NCBI GenBank assembly: GCA_947646015.1
Contig: CANSEY010000006.1
Span: 1 to 64,000, forward strand
DNA: 64,000 nt
DNA from: an uncultured Bacteroides sp.
Lineage (GTDB): Bacteria; Bacteroidota; Bacteroidia; Bacteroidales; Bacteroidaceae
Reading direction: 5' to 3'
The position numbers were made by a program, and so were the translations under genes. The notes under the pieces are model-generated. The model worked only from the letters and a program-made list of their open reading frames with translations, was not told where the DNA came from and searched no databases. Shown here in pieces: positions 38,001-46,752 of this stretch. Each line of letters starts with the position of its first letter. Positions within the stretch are counted from its first letter, which is position 1.

Positions 38001-39147
38001 TATAAAGATTCAATCCTCCGTCATTCGTTCCTATCCACAGGTTTTTGTCTTTATCTTCGACAATACAGCTTACTACATTGTCGCTTAACGAGTTTTTATA
38101 AGGAATATTGCGGATATTCTTGAAGCGGTTCCGGATAGGGTGATAATAGTTCAGACCACCGAAATAAGTTCCCAGCCACATACCGCCCTGAGAATCCATA
38201 AAGATACTGCGCACCGAACGTTGTGACAGACTGCCGTTTTCTACGGGGTTACTGCTGTACGAGGCAAAAGAATCAGTACCTTCATGATAAATATTCAAGT
38301 CGTTGAAAGTTCCGATCCATAAACGGTTTTGTGAATCCATTGCCAGTGAGCGGATGTAATTGGAACTGATACTCTTCGGATTGGAAGGAGAATGCAGATA
38401 ATTCTTTATTTCCTTCGTTTTCGGATTAATCAGGAACAGTCCGGCTCCTTCGGTTGCCACCCAGATGCGGGTAGGGGATTGCTGAAGAATAGCCTGAATC
38501 TGTTTAGTCCCTAAAATGGGGATCACTTTTTCAAAAGTTTTCTGAGTAATAGAGTAAGTATAGAGTCCGTCGGTCGAAGTTCCGATATAAATTTGGTCAC
38601 CCTGTCTGTAAAGAGTGGAGGCGATTGTCTTATGCATCGCTGTGCTGAAAGAATCATCTATAAATTTGGATTCTTTGATATCGAACATGATCAGCCCTTC
38701 CGGAGTACTGATAAGTAACTGTTCCGGTGAGATCTCTTCGATACCGTTAACTTGCAAATGTTTCCCATTCTTTTCATAGAAGAAGTTCTGGAATATGTCT
38801 TTTTCCTCATCATAACGGGACAAACCATCACGTGTACCAATCCATACCCGTCCCTGACTGTCTGTTTTTACAATACGGGAGATGTCGTTGGCGATACTGT
38901 TCGGGTCATCCTCATTATGCTGATAAACCGTAAATGCATATCCGTCGTATTTGTTAACTCCGTCATAAGTGGCAAACCACATATTGCCCCTTTTATCCTG
39001 ATCGATGGAGAACACCGTACTTTGTGATAGTCCCTCATTGATGGAAATATAGGAAAATGTGATTTGTTCCGGAGTTTCAGAAAAGGCGGAATGCATTCCT
39101 AAGCATAGGAAAAACAAGTAGATTACTATCTTCTTAAGCTTGCTCAT
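35086..39147 (-). CDS. Hybrid two-component system regulator of the heparin locus
   Basis: A 1353-residue fusion of sensor and response regulator. Order: signal peptide (to SAFS), about fourteen Reg_prop propeller repeats (GLSRYDEEKD, WIGTFNDLNIYHEG, GEGNLWLGTLS and so on) to about residue 690, a Y_Y_Y domain, one membrane helix (WWALLIFFATFAGFITFVF, near 790), HisKA with NISHELRTPL (phospho-His near 850), HATPase (NLLSNAFKYT, DTGIGI), a receiver domain (VTDVMMPVMDG, Asp near 1150) and an AraC-type helix-turn-helix at the C-terminus. The periplasmic propeller senses oligosaccharide; the AraC part should activate the adjacent operon. Confidence 0.95.
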   Translation of the reverse strand: MSKLKKIVIYLFFLCLGMHSAFSETPEQITFSYISINEGLSQSTVFSIDQDKRGNMWFATYDGVNKYDGYAFTVYQHNEDDPNSIANDISRIVKTDSQGRVWIGTRDGLSRYDEEKDIFQNFFYEKNGKHLQVNGIEEISPEQLLISTPEGLIMFDIKESKFIDDSFSTAMHKTIASTLYRQGDQIYIGTSTDGLYTYSITQKTFEKVIPILGTKQIQAILQQSPTRIWVATEGAGLFLINPKTKEIKNYLHSPSNPKSISSNYIRSLAMDSQNRLWIGTFNDLNIYHEGTDSFASYSSNPVENGSLSQRSVRSIFMDSQGGMWLGTYFGGLNYYHPIRNRFKNIRNIPYKNSLSDNVVSCIVEDKDKNLWIGTNDGGLNLYNPITQRFTSYTLQEDESARGIGSNNIKAVYVDEKKSLVYIGTHAGGLSILHRNSGQVENFNQRNSQLVNENVYAILPDGEGNLWLGTLSALVRFNPEQRSFTTIEKEKDGTPVVSKQITTLFRDSHKRLWIGGEEGLSVFKQEGLDIQKASILPVSNVTKLFTNCIYEASNGIIWVGTREGFYCFNEKDKQIKRYNTTNGLPNNVVYGILEDSFGRLWLSTNRGISCFNPETEKFRNFTESDGLQSNQFNTASYCRTSVGQMYFGGINGITTFRPELLLDNPYTPPVVITKLQLFNKVVRPDDETGILTKNISETKSITLKSWQTAFSIEFVVSNYISGQHNTFAYKLEGYDKEWYYLTDSRTVSYSNLPQGTYQFLVKAANSDGKWNPIPTALEIIVLPIWYKTWWALLIFFATFAGFITFVFRFFWMRKSMEAQLEIERRDKEHQEEINQMKMRFFINISHELRTPLTLILTPLQEIINKISDRWTRNQLEYIQRNANRLLHLVNQLMDYRRAELGVFELKAKKGNAHQLIQDNFLFYDKLARHKKITYTLHSELEDKEVLFDANYLELIVNNLLSNAFKYTESGQSITVTLKEENGWLLLQVSDTGIGIPINKQGKIFERFYQIESEHVGSGIGLSLVQRLIELHHGRIELDSEENKGSTFSVYLPQDLSVYKPSELASNNEQNEEEQVYSTNSKAMYFIDTEKVENESVESGDKKRGTILIVEDNNEIRRYLSNGLADLFNTLEAGNGEEALEKLKDNEVDVIVTDVMMPVMDGIKLCKNVKQNIRTCHIPVIILSAKTDIKDQMEGLQMGADDYIPKPFSLAILTTKIQNMMRTRRRMLDKYAKSLEVEPEKITFNAMDEALLKRAMAIVEKNMDNIEFSTDEFAREMNMSRSNLHLKLKAITGESTIDFIRKIRFNEAAKLLKDGRYTVAEVSTMVGFNTPSYFATSFKKYFGCLPTEYIKKSKG

Positions 39148-39175
39148 TATTAGTTCACGAGATTAATAATGACGC

Positions 39176-39183
39176 CAAAGATA
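39176..39183 (-). promoter_or_regulatory. Candidate -7 element of the regulator gene
   Basis: Minus-strand TATCTTTG fits TAnnTTTG, about 29 bp ahead of the regulator's ATG at 39147. No clear -33 box. Confidence 0.5.
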
Positions 39184-39260
39184 GTAATTTCCTTTAAATA
39201 CCCCATGAATAAAGTACAAAAGACTGTATTCTTTTGGATAGTTTCGTAGAGATAATAAAT

Positions 39261-39283
39261 AAGCCCGGCATCATACCGGGCTT
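39261..39283 (-). terminator. Intrinsic terminator after the TrpB-like gene
   Basis: AAGCCCGG pairs with CCGGGCTT around a 7-nt loop, followed on the minus strand by a TTATTTATT tail. It lies 35 bp past the stop of the gene at 39318 and insulates the regulator gene. Confidence 0.85.
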
Positions 39284-39317
39284 TTATGCTTACAGAATTC
39301 GGTTCAGAAACCGGGGC

Positions 39318-40688
39318 TTACTTGGATAAGTCTCCTATTTCATCCAGATTCTTCTGAATATCTTCGTCAGTCAGTGCGTAGTTCACTAAATCGCCTGCCA
39401 GATATTTGTCATAAGATGCCATATCGATCAGACCGTGTCCGGACAGGTTGAACAGAATCACTTTCTCTTCTCCTGTTTCCTTGCACGCCTTTGCTTCGCG
39501 TATAGCGGCAGCAATCGCGTGACTGGATTCCGGTGCCGGAATAATACCTTCCGCCTGTGCGAACAGACAGCCGGCTTCGAAAGATTCCAGTTGCTGGATA
39601 TCTACCGCTTCCATCAGATTGTCTTTCAGTAATTGGGAGACGATGACGCCTGCACCGTGATAGCGAAGACCGCCTGCATGGATATGTGCAGGAGCGAAGT
39701 TGTGTCCTAATGTAAACATCGGGAGCAGCGGAGTATATCCGGCTTCATCACCGAAGTCATATTGGAATTTACCGCGGGTCAGCTTCGGGCACGAAGCAGG
39801 TTCGGCAGCAACGAAACGCGTTTTCTTTCCTTCCAGGATGTTGTGACGCATGAATGGGAAAGAGATACCTCCGAAGTTGGAACCGCCTCCGAAACAACCG
39901 ATTACTACGTCCGGATATTCGCCCGCCATTTCCATTTGCTTTTCAGCTTCCAGACCGATAATGGTTTGGTGGAGAGTAACGTGGCTGAGTACCGAACCAA
40001 GAGTGTATTTACAGTTGGGAGTCATTTGTGCAAGTTCGATAGCTTCCGAGATGGCTGTACCCAGAGAACCCTGATAGGTGGGGTGAGCCGTCAGGATATC
40101 TTTTCCCGCACGGGTAGACATAGACGGAGAAGGAGTGACCTGCGCGCCGAAAGTCTGCATAATGCTGCGGCGGTAAGGTTTTTGTTCGTAGCTGATCTTT
40201 ACCTGATAAACTGCGGCTTCGAGACCAAAAACTTTGGCAGCATAAGAAAGGGCGGCTCCCCATTGGCCCGCACCGGTTTCGGTAGTAACGTTCGTGACGC
40301 CTTCTTCTTTGCAATAATATGCCTGAGCCAGCGCAGAGTTCAGTTTATGAGAACCGATCGGGCTGACACTTTCGTTCTTGAAATAGATATGTGCCGGAGT
40401 TCCGAGCGCTTTTTCCAGTCCGTAAGCGCGTACAAGCGGCGTACTGCGATAATATTTATACATTTCGCGTACATCTTCCGGTATTTCGATCCATGCGTCA
40501 GTCTGGTTAAGCTCCTGATGACACAGTTCTTTGGCAAAGATTGGATACAGATCTTCCGCTTTCAGCGGCTGTTTTGTTCCCGGGTGCAACGGCGGCATTG
40601 GCTTGTTCACCATATCAGCCTGAATGTTGTACCAGTAATGTGGAATTTCTTCTTCCGGTAGGATATACCGTTTTCTTTTGTCACTCAT
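39318..40688 (-). CDS. TrpB-like PLP enzyme (TrpB2-type tryptophan synthase beta chain)
   Basis: About 456 residues from the ATG at 40688 (MSDKRKRYILPEEE); an in-frame upstream ATG at 40730 overlaps the promoter and is rejected. Signatures: the PLP-lysine segment GSHKLNSALAQAYY, ETGAGQWGAALSYA, CFGGGSNFGG and the C-terminal NLSGHGLIDMASYDKYL. The long N-terminus and these motifs are those of the TrpB2 group, which makes tryptophan from indole and serine, often without a TrpA partner. No other trp gene is adjacent, so it is a stand-alone copy. Confidence 0.92.
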   Translation of the reverse strand: MSDKRKRYILPEEEIPHYWYNIQADMVNKPMPPLHPGTKQPLKAEDLYPIFAKELCHQELNQTDAWIEIPEDVREMYKYYRSTPLVRAYGLEKALGTPAHIYFKNESVSPIGSHKLNSALAQAYYCKEEGVTNVTTETGAGQWGAALSYAAKVFGLEAAVYQVKISYEQKPYRRSIMQTFGAQVTPSPSMSTRAGKDILTAHPTYQGSLGTAISEAIELAQMTPNCKYTLGSVLSHVTLHQTIIGLEAEKQMEMAGEYPDVVIGCFGGGSNFGGISFPFMRHNILEGKKTRFVAAEPASCPKLTRGKFQYDFGDEAGYTPLLPMFTLGHNFAPAHIHAGGLRYHGAGVIVSQLLKDNLMEAVDIQQLESFEAGCLFAQAEGIIPAPESSHAIAAAIREAKACKETGEEKVILFNLSGHGLIDMASYDKYLAGDLVNYALTDEDIQKNLDEIGDLSK

Positions 40689-40717
40689 GTTATTGTGGTT
40701 TATTAGTTTTCTGCTGC

Positions 40718-40725
40718 CAAAAGTA
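40718..40725 (-). promoter_or_regulatory. Candidate -7 element of the TrpB-like gene
   Basis: Minus-strand TACTTTTG matches the consensus, about 30 bp ahead of the ATG at 40688. It is divergent from the TrkH promoter element at 40790. Confidence 0.6.
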
Positions 40726-40789
40726 GGCAAAATTTTTAATATTCGTGTAATTTTGTCAACAAAGAATCGAATTCGATTGTTATTTTAGT

Positions 40790-40797
40790 TAAGTTTG
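40790..40797 (+). promoter_or_regulatory. Candidate -7 element of the trkH-trkA operon
   Basis: TAAGTTTG matches the consensus, about 36 bp ahead of the ATG at 40834. It shows that a TTG start at 40795 would lie inside the promoter, which decides the start codon. Confidence 0.6.
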
Positions 40798-40833
40798 CAC
40801 GGCATAGCAAATACGACAATAAAAAAATGTGAT

Positions 40834-42663
40834 ATGAAGATTTATCATAAATTTCTGTTATATCAGAATAAGCTTCTCAAGCCCTATGTACGTATCCTGC
40901 TGGGGTTGGTAGAAGCACTCACTTATCTGGCATCTCTGTTGTTGATTGTCGGAGTGGTTTACGAACATGGTTTTCCATTGTCCCCGGTCGAGGTACAGCA
41001 GATACAGATCTTGTATAAAGCCGTATGGATTATCTTTTTAATTGATGTCACCCTGCATATTTCGCTGGAATACCGGAATACGAAAAAGCAATATCGAAGG
41101 CTGGCATGGATATTGAGCGTATTGCTTTACCTAACTTTGGTTCCCGTCATCTTCCATCGTCCGGAAGAAGAGGGAGCAATTCTGCAAGTCTGGGAATTCC
41201 TTCACGGGAAGTTTTATCATTTAATATTATTGTTGGTTTTTTCTCTGCTGAACCTGTCCAATGGCTTGGTGCGTCTTTTAGGACGCCGTACGAATCCGTC
41301 TTTGATACTGGCTGTCAGCTTTATGGCTATTATTCTGATCGGGACGGGATTGCTGATGCTTCCACGATGTACGGTCAATGGCATCACTTGGGTCGATTCT
41401 CTGTTTACAGCCACCAGTGCCGTCTGTGTGACGGGCTTGGTGCCGGTAGACGTATCCACCACTTTCACCACCAGCGGACTTGTAGTCATTATCCTGCTCA
41501 TTCAGATCGGCGGACTGGGAGTGATGACATTAACCAGTTTCTTTGCCATGTTCTTTATGGGAAATACTTCCATTTACAATCAGCTCGTTGTCCGTGATAT
41601 GGTCAGTTCCAATTCGTTGGGGTCGTTACTGTCCACGCTACTATATATCCTTGGATTTACATTGGTCATCGAAGGCATTGGCATGGTGTCCATCTGGTTC
41701 AGCATTCACGATACGCTTGGGATGAATCTGGAAGAGGAACTGGCTTTTGCCGCCTTCCATTCCATTTCGGCTTTCTGTAATGCGGGTTTCTCCACACTTT
41801 CAGGCAATTTAGGAAATTCGATGGTGATGACCAACCACAACTGGCTGTTCATCTCCGTCTCTTTACTGATTATCTTGGGCGGTATCGGCTTTCCGATTCT
41901 GGTTAATTTCAAAGATATCGTATTATACCATTTGCGCCATTTCTGGACGTTTGTGCGTACCCGCAAACTGGAAAGACATAAGATGCAGCACCTCTACAAT
42001 CTGAATACGAAAATCGTATTGATCATGACTTTCCTGCTTTTGCTGATCGGTACACTGGCCATTGCTGCTTTTGAGTGGAATGCCTCTTTTGCCGGTATGT
42101 CTGTGGCCGATAAATGGACGCAAGCATTCTTTAATGCGACCTGTCCGCGAACGGCTGGGTTTAGCAGTGTCGATCTGGCATCATTGAGCGTGCAGACGCT
42201 GTTGGTTTATCTCTTCCTGATGTGGGTCGGCGGCGGTTCGCAGTCTACGGCAGGCGGTGTCAAAGTGAATGCTTTTGCAGTGGTAGTGTTGAACCTTGTA
42301 GCCGTATTGCGGGGAAGTGAACGGGTGGAGGTCTTCGGCAGGGAATTGTCTCATGACTCTATCCGGCGTTCCAATGCGACGGTCGTCATGTCGCTGGGCG
42401 TATTGTTTCTCTTCATCTTCATATTGAGCATACTCGAACCGAAAGCCTCTTTGCTGGCACTGACCTTTGAATGTGTTTCCGCCCTTAGTACGGTAGGATC
42501 GAGCCTGAATCTGACGCCTCAATTGTGCGATGCCAGTAAATTGCTGGTATCGTTGCTGATGTTTATCGGACGTGTCGGTCTGATTACGTTGATGCTGGGC
42601 ATCGTCAAGCAGAAAAAGAATACAAAATACCGTTATCCGAGTGATAACATCATCATAAACTAA
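40834..42663 (+). CDS. TrkH-family potassium uptake channel
   Basis: About 609 residues from MKIYHKFLLYQNK. A large integral membrane protein with the four-fold TrkH/KtrB pore design: pore loops with TSAVCVTGLVPVD, SISAFCNAGFSTL, CPRTAGFSSVD and SALSTVGSSLN, each carrying the selectivity-filter glycine. It has about 130 extra N-terminal residues holding added membrane segments. The next gene encodes the regulatory TrkA-type NAD-binding subunit, 4 bp after the stop, so the two form one K+ uptake system. Confidence 0.93.
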   Translation: MKIYHKFLLYQNKLLKPYVRILLGLVEALTYLASLLLIVGVVYEHGFPLSPVEVQQIQILYKAVWIIFLIDVTLHISLEYRNTKKQYRRLAWILSVLLYLTLVPVIFHRPEEEGAILQVWEFLHGKFYHLILLLVFSLLNLSNGLVRLLGRRTNPSLILAVSFMAIILIGTGLLMLPRCTVNGITWVDSLFTATSAVCVTGLVPVDVSTTFTTSGLVVIILLIQIGGLGVMTLTSFFAMFFMGNTSIYNQLVVRDMVSSNSLGSLLSTLLYILGFTLVIEGIGMVSIWFSIHDTLGMNLEEELAFAAFHSISAFCNAGFSTLSGNLGNSMVMTNHNWLFISVSLLIILGGIGFPILVNFKDIVLYHLRHFWTFVRTRKLERHKMQHLYNLNTKIVLIMTFLLLLIGTLAIAAFEWNASFAGMSVADKWTQAFFNATCPRTAGFSSVDLASLSVQTLLVYLFLMWVGGGSQSTAGGVKVNAFAVVVLNLVAVLRGSERVEVFGRELSHDSIRRSNATVVMSLGVLFLFIFILSILEPKASLLALTFECVSALSTVGSSLNLTPQLCDASKLLVSLLMFIGRVGLITLMLGIVKQKKNTKYRYPSDNIIIN

Positions 42664-42667
42664 CATC

Positions 42668-43354
42668 ATGAAGTATATTATTATTGGTCTAGGAAATTAC
42701 GGGCATGTACTTGCCGAGGAATTATCGGCATTGGGGCATGAGATCATTGGAGCGGACATCAGCGAAAGCCGTGTCGACTCAATCAAAGATAAGGTTGCCA
42801 CTGCTTTTGTCATAGACGCTACGGACGAACAGTCGTTGTCGGTGCTGCCTTTGAATAGCGTAGATATTGTTGTTGTGGCGATTGGCGAGAATTTTGGAGC
42901 ATCGGTACGTGTTGTCGCGTTGTTGAAGCAGAAAAAGGTGCCTCGTATTTTTGCCCGTGCCATTGATGCGGTGCACAAGGCAGTGCTTGAAGCGTTTAGT
43001 CTGGAGAAGATTCTGACACCGGAAGAGGATGCTGCCCGTAGCCTGGTGCAGTTGCTCGACTTTGGGGCGACGATGGAAGCGTTCCGTATTGATCAGGATT
43101 ATTATGTCGTGAAGTTTACTGTTCCGAAGAAGTTTGTAGGATACTTTGTGAATGAGCTGAATATGGATGAAGAGTTTCATCTGAAACTGATCGCACTGAA
43201 GCGTGCGAACAAAGTCACTAATTGCCTGGGCATTTCTTTGATGGAGCGTCATGTCAAGAATGAGTTGCCCGGAGATGAGAAGGTGGAAGAAGGAGACGAA
43301 CTGGTCTGCTACGGTAAATACCGTGATTTTCAGTCTTTCTGGAAAGCTATTTAA
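42668..43354 (+). CDS. TrkA-type potassium channel regulatory subunit (RCK)
   Basis: A 228-residue cytoplasmic protein. Rossmann nucleotide-binding start (MKYIIIGLGNYGHVLAEELS, G-x-G-x-x-G), the acidic ribose-binding end of strand 2 (IIGADI) and DATDEQSL, then a TrkA_C domain (KFVGYFVNELNMDEEFHLKL to EEGDELVCYGK). It gates the TrkH channel encoded just upstream in response to nucleotides. Confidence 0.93.
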   Translation: MKYIIIGLGNYGHVLAEELSALGHEIIGADISESRVDSIKDKVATAFVIDATDEQSLSVLPLNSVDIVVVAIGENFGASVRVVALLKQKKVPRIFARAIDAVHKAVLEAFSLEKILTPEEDAARSLVQLLDFGATMEAFRIDQDYYVVKFTVPKKFVGYFVNELNMDEEFHLKLIALKRANKVTNCLGISLMERHVKNELPGDEKVEEGDELVCYGKYRDFQSFWKAI

Positions 43355-43382
43355 AGATACATCACGCTAAATAATAAATGAA

Positions 43383-44414
43383 ATGCGATTAACCAACTTA
43401 CTATTTACGACACTTTTACTATTTGTTTCCGTCTTTGCACGAAGTCAGAAGAGTAATGAATTTACAGTACTGCAATGGAATGTATGGCAGGAAGGTACGA
43501 TGGTACCGGGAGGATATGACGCTATTGTCAATGAGATTGTTCGCCTGAAACCGGACTTTGTAACTTTCAGTGAAGTCAGGAATTACAATAAGACGAATTT
43601 CACAGCCCGCGTCTGTGCTTCGCTGAAAGAGAAGGGGCTTTCGTATTATTCTTTTTATAGTTATGACACGGGGCTGCTGAGCAAACATCCTATCACCGAT
43701 TCCCTGACTGTTTTTCCCGAGAAAGACGATCACGGAAGTATCTATCGCCTGACCAGTTCGGTAAACGGGCATAAGGTAGCGGTTTACACGTCACATCTGG
43801 ATTATCTGGATTGTGCATACTACAATGCCCGCGGCTATGACGGTTCTACCTGGAAGGAAATACCGTTGCCGGCATCGGTAGAAGAGATACTGAAAGTAAA
43901 CGTTGCTTCCCAGCGTGACGATGCTATCCGTTTGTTTATCACTCAGGCTGAGAAAGACCTGGCAGCAGGGTATAAAGTGATTATCGGCGGTGACTTTAAC
44001 GAACCGTCTCACCGTGACTGGATAGAGAAGAATAAAGATATGTACGATCACAATGGCTTCGTTGTGCCCTGGACGGTAACGACTTTGCTCGAAGAAGCCG
44101 GATTTGTAGATAGTTACCGCAAGATATATCCCAATCCCTTGACACATCCCGGCTTTACTTATCCTTCGGACAATCCGGCAAAAACTCCGGAGAAAATCAC
44201 ATGGGCTCCCAAAGCAGACGAGCGGGACCGGATCGACTTTATTTTCTATAAAGGCGAAGGACTGGATGCAAGGAAGGCGGTCATCTTCGGACCGAAAGGT
44301 TCTATTGTCCGCGCACAGCGCGTGCAGGAGACATCCAAAGATAAGTTCTTATTGCCGCTTGATGTATGGCCAACCGATCACAAAGGATTGTTGGTTACGT
44401 TTATCTGTAAATAA
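43383..44414 (+). CDS. Secreted endonuclease/exonuclease/phosphatase-family hydrolase
   Basis: A 343-residue protein with a signal peptide (to FARSQ) and the EEP fold: LQWNVWQEG (metal Asn), FSEVRNY (metal Glu), VYTSHLDYL, GGDFNEPSHRDW and the final WPTDHKGLLV (catalytic Asp/His). This superfamily includes DNases, sphingomyelinases and phosphoinositide phosphatases; being exported, it is more likely to act on a phosphodiester in the periplasm or outside than in DNA repair. It lies 28 bp after trkA and may be cotranscribed. It is the last gene before the accessory island. Confidence 0.85.
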   Translation: MRLTNLLFTTLLLFVSVFARSQKSNEFTVLQWNVWQEGTMVPGGYDAIVNEIVRLKPDFVTFSEVRNYNKTNFTARVCASLKEKGLSYYSFYSYDTGLLSKHPITDSLTVFPEKDDHGSIYRLTSSVNGHKVAVYTSHLDYLDCAYYNARGYDGSTWKEIPLPASVEEILKVNVASQRDDAIRLFITQAEKDLAAGYKVIIGGDFNEPSHRDWIEKNKDMYDHNGFVVPWTVTTLLEEAGFVDSYRKIYPNPLTHPGFTYPSDNPAKTPEKITWAPKADERDRIDFIFYKGEGLDARKAVIFGPKGSIVRAQRVQETSKDKFLLPLDVWPTDHKGLLVTFICK

Positions 44415-44528
44415 TATCAGTAGCATCTATATTTTCTTCATCCTATATAAATAAAAACAAATATTATCTGTCACCTGTCACTGTTTTAGATGTAACAGGC
44501 TGATTTTTAGGTATAAATATGGTGACGG

Positions 44529-44585
44529 CAACGAGTGACAGCAGTGTGATGGCAGAATTTGCCGTCACGCTGTTGCCACTCGTTG
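44529..44585. repeat. Left boundary hairpin (25-bp imperfect stem)
   Basis: A 25-nt arm beginning CAACGAGTGACAGCAGTGTG pairs with 44561-44585 with about four mismatches and a 7-nt loop. The same core occurs in the right-hand hairpin at 59014-59074. Confidence 0.75.
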
Positions 44586-44586
44586 T

Positions 44587-44760
44587 AGTTTATTTAGGGG
44601 TATTCTGTAAATGTCCTTATTTTCTATAAATGAATAGGATAATATTAATTTTTAGAGATTTTTCTCTTCATTTTTTATATACAGATCTCAATTATTCTTC
44701 CTTTTTTGATAATATTATTTACATATCTGTATCTTACATCCTGAAATCATGATGTAGGGG
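44587..44760. repeat. Left copy of ~173-bp direct repeat flanking the island
   Basis: This segment matches 58590-58761 in the same orientation at roughly 85% identity by eye, including an identical stretch of about 40 bp (44695-44735 region, with TTTTTTGATAATATTATTTA). It has no coding content. Confidence 0.8.
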
Positions 44761-45433
44761 CCTGCCTTTTAGCAGGAAGTTAATAAACTTTTCCGTTTTT
44801 CATGTATTAGCGCTGATTATGCCGCCAGCCTTTTCTTCTTTTCTATCTTATGATTATACACACATGACTATAGCTACACGTTCAATCTGATATACGTAGT
44901 TTCCTAATGAGAATTGCGCATTGGGTGGCAACGAGTGGCACTAAATTTACGTTGAAAATACTAATACTAGTTAATCTTGAAGAAGTAGGCTGTGTTTTAT
45001 AGCATGTACTGCTTATTTATTATATATTTGCAATAGTTATTTGGTATGAATGATTGTGAAGAATGCAATGATATGCACATATACTGTGAAATGAATGTTT
45101 TTATTTAACGCATTGCTATTGTGCTTGCTACTCAATTATTTGATTATAGTGTGCAAATGTTTAACTATACTAGTGTCTATATAAATGCTACCAGATAGAT
45201 AGCTGGTTTTCATTTATTGGTTCTATATTTAAATTTTTAATATGGTCAAACAATTTGTTTATAGGGATTCTCTCGAAAAGAATCAATCCAATAATATTTT
45301 AGATAATATAAAGGTTTGTTCTAAAGGATTTTAGTATATAATGAATATTGACTCGTCCTGCAGACAAACCAATATACGCATAATTTAAATTAATTTGTAA
45401 TCACCACTTAGACTAATTATAAAGCAATTATAA

Positions 45434-46525
45434 ATGAAATCATTATTTTTAATTTTGTTTTTATCAGTTATGTTTATTTCTTGTAAGGATGATAATAACC
45501 TACGAGAAATTACTGACGACGAGAAGATTTTTGAATATATTGGATTAAAAGATAAAGCAAATGTAATAGAGGCCCAAGAAAAAGTTTGGAATACTTATGG
45601 GCGTCCTTATAGACCGTCTGTTCAAGTAGTTGATGGATATATTTACATAGCAACGTGGTCGGGGATATATCGAAAGCCAGCGAAGTCGTTGAATAACATG
45701 GACTGGGAAAAGTTTGCGTTCTCCGGTCTTCCAGTAATCCAGTTTGTTATGAAGGGGGATTCTATAATTGCAATTACAGCTTGCACTGACGAGAAGGCAT
45801 TTGTGCTTTCAACAGATGGTGGAAAAACTTGTAAGGCGATAACGCCACCGGAGTTTTTAATTGAAGAGAATGAGTTAAAGGTCATACCTTACTCAATATC
45901 TCAAAACTCCCAAAATGCGAATTCACTATTGGCTTTGGTCGAACCTATTGGAGTAGTGAAATCGGTAAATTTTGGAAAAAGTTGGAAGACTATCAGTACT
46001 TTTTATGGCGGCTATCAGAATTGGTTTGTTGGATTTCATCCTCAAGACACTACAAATATTTACAATACAGGGGAAACTATGATATTTGAATCTTTTATTA
46101 ATGCTTCTTGTAATGATGGGAAAGATTGGATAATACTTGAGAATGAAAGAAATAATTGTATACATCATATAGCTTTTGACCCAACTAATCCAAATATAAT
46201 GATATATTCAGGGGAATATTTTTTAAAGAAAACTATAGATAAAGGTCGGATTTGGAATCCTGTTTTGAAGGATGATGTATATTTTTACAAAACAATTTAT
46301 GATAAGAGAAATCCACAAATACTATATTCTACTGGAGTCACCCGTATTCCTAAAGAAGAACATAAATTTACAATTCATCATTCTACTGATGGTGGTGATA
46401 CATGGTCTATACTTTATCAAGCCGATTTATTGGGTGTAGGTGGAATTATTGATATTGAACAATATGATGATATTTTAATACTTTATACTTATACTGATGG
46501 TATTTATATCTATCGAATCAAATGA
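45434..46525 (+). CDS. Lipoprotein with BNR/Asp-box-like repeats
   Basis: A 363-residue lipoprotein (hydrophobic signal with lipobox MFISC). The mature part is built from repeats containing the Asp-box or near variants: STDGGKTCKAI, SVNFGKSWKTI, TIDKGRIWNPV, STDGGDTWSIL. Such repeats form beta-propellers in sialidases, sortilin-like and photosynthesis-stability proteins, but no sialidase arginine triad is evident, so it is more likely a binding or scaffold protein at the cell surface. AT-rich codon use differs from the PUL genes. First gene of the island. Confidence 0.75.
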   Translation: MKSLFLILFLSVMFISCKDDNNLREITDDEKIFEYIGLKDKANVIEAQEKVWNTYGRPYRPSVQVVDGYIYIATWSGIYRKPAKSLNNMDWEKFAFSGLPVIQFVMKGDSIIAITACTDEKAFVLSTDGGKTCKAITPPEFLIEENELKVIPYSISQNSQNANSLLALVEPIGVVKSVNFGKSWKTISTFYGGYQNWFVGFHPQDTTNIYNTGETMIFESFINASCNDGKDWIILENERNNCIHHIAFDPTNPNIMIYSGEYFLKKTIDKGRIWNPVLKDDVYFYKTIYDKRNPQILYSTGVTRIPKEEHKFTIHHSTDGGDTWSILYQADLLGVGGIIDIEQYDDILILYTYTDGIYIYRIK

Positions 46526-46644
46526 ATAATACTTCTCTTGGTCACTTTTATGCAAAATTTCCTAGAGGAAAATTTACAATACTTGCCCGTGCAAAGTACA
46601 ATCAGTTAGGCAGAGAAGAAAGATGCTCCTTATCTAAGTTATAA
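46522..46644 (+). CDS. Possible 40-residue ORF, perhaps a transposase remnant
   Basis: An ATG overlapping the stop of the preceding gene (ATGA) opens a 40-residue frame ending in KYNQLGREERCSLSKL. The YNQLGREER string resembles the N-terminus of IS30-family transposases, where such a segment precedes the helix-turn-helix, so this may be a fragment of one. The ORF is short and the resemblance weak. Confidence 0.3.
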   Translation: MNNTSLGHFYAKFPRGKFTILARAKYNQLGREERCSLSKL

Positions 46645-46752
46645 ATAGTGGCAAAATGTTAGGGTGTTCAGTTTGACATTCTTAATGCAATTGTTATCGT
46701 ACTGTTAAATTCTTCTCTAAAATGAGAACATCAAACTGGGCATCCTAGAACT

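Larger units (their letters stand above)
44415..45433. other. Long gene-poor left boundary of the accessory island
   Basis: About 1 kb without a convincing gene. It contains the repeat CTGTCACCTGTCACTG at 44468-44483, the hairpin at 44529-44585, the direct repeat at 44587-44760, a small CCTGC/GCAGG hairpin at 44761-44776, a partial further copy of the hairpin core (GGCAACGAGTGGCA near 44933), and a TATATTTG -7-like box at 45023. Composition becomes clearly AT-rich here. Confidence 0.6.

Noticed and set aside
39762-40661. A 299-codon open frame on the plus strand
   Set aside because: It lies wholly antisense to the TrpB-like gene, whose motifs are complete; the translation has no recognisable domain and is a shadow frame of a GC-richer gene.
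40795-40833. Upstream TTG start for the TrkH gene
   Set aside because: It lies within a good -7 promoter box; the ATG at 40834 gives the normal N-terminus.
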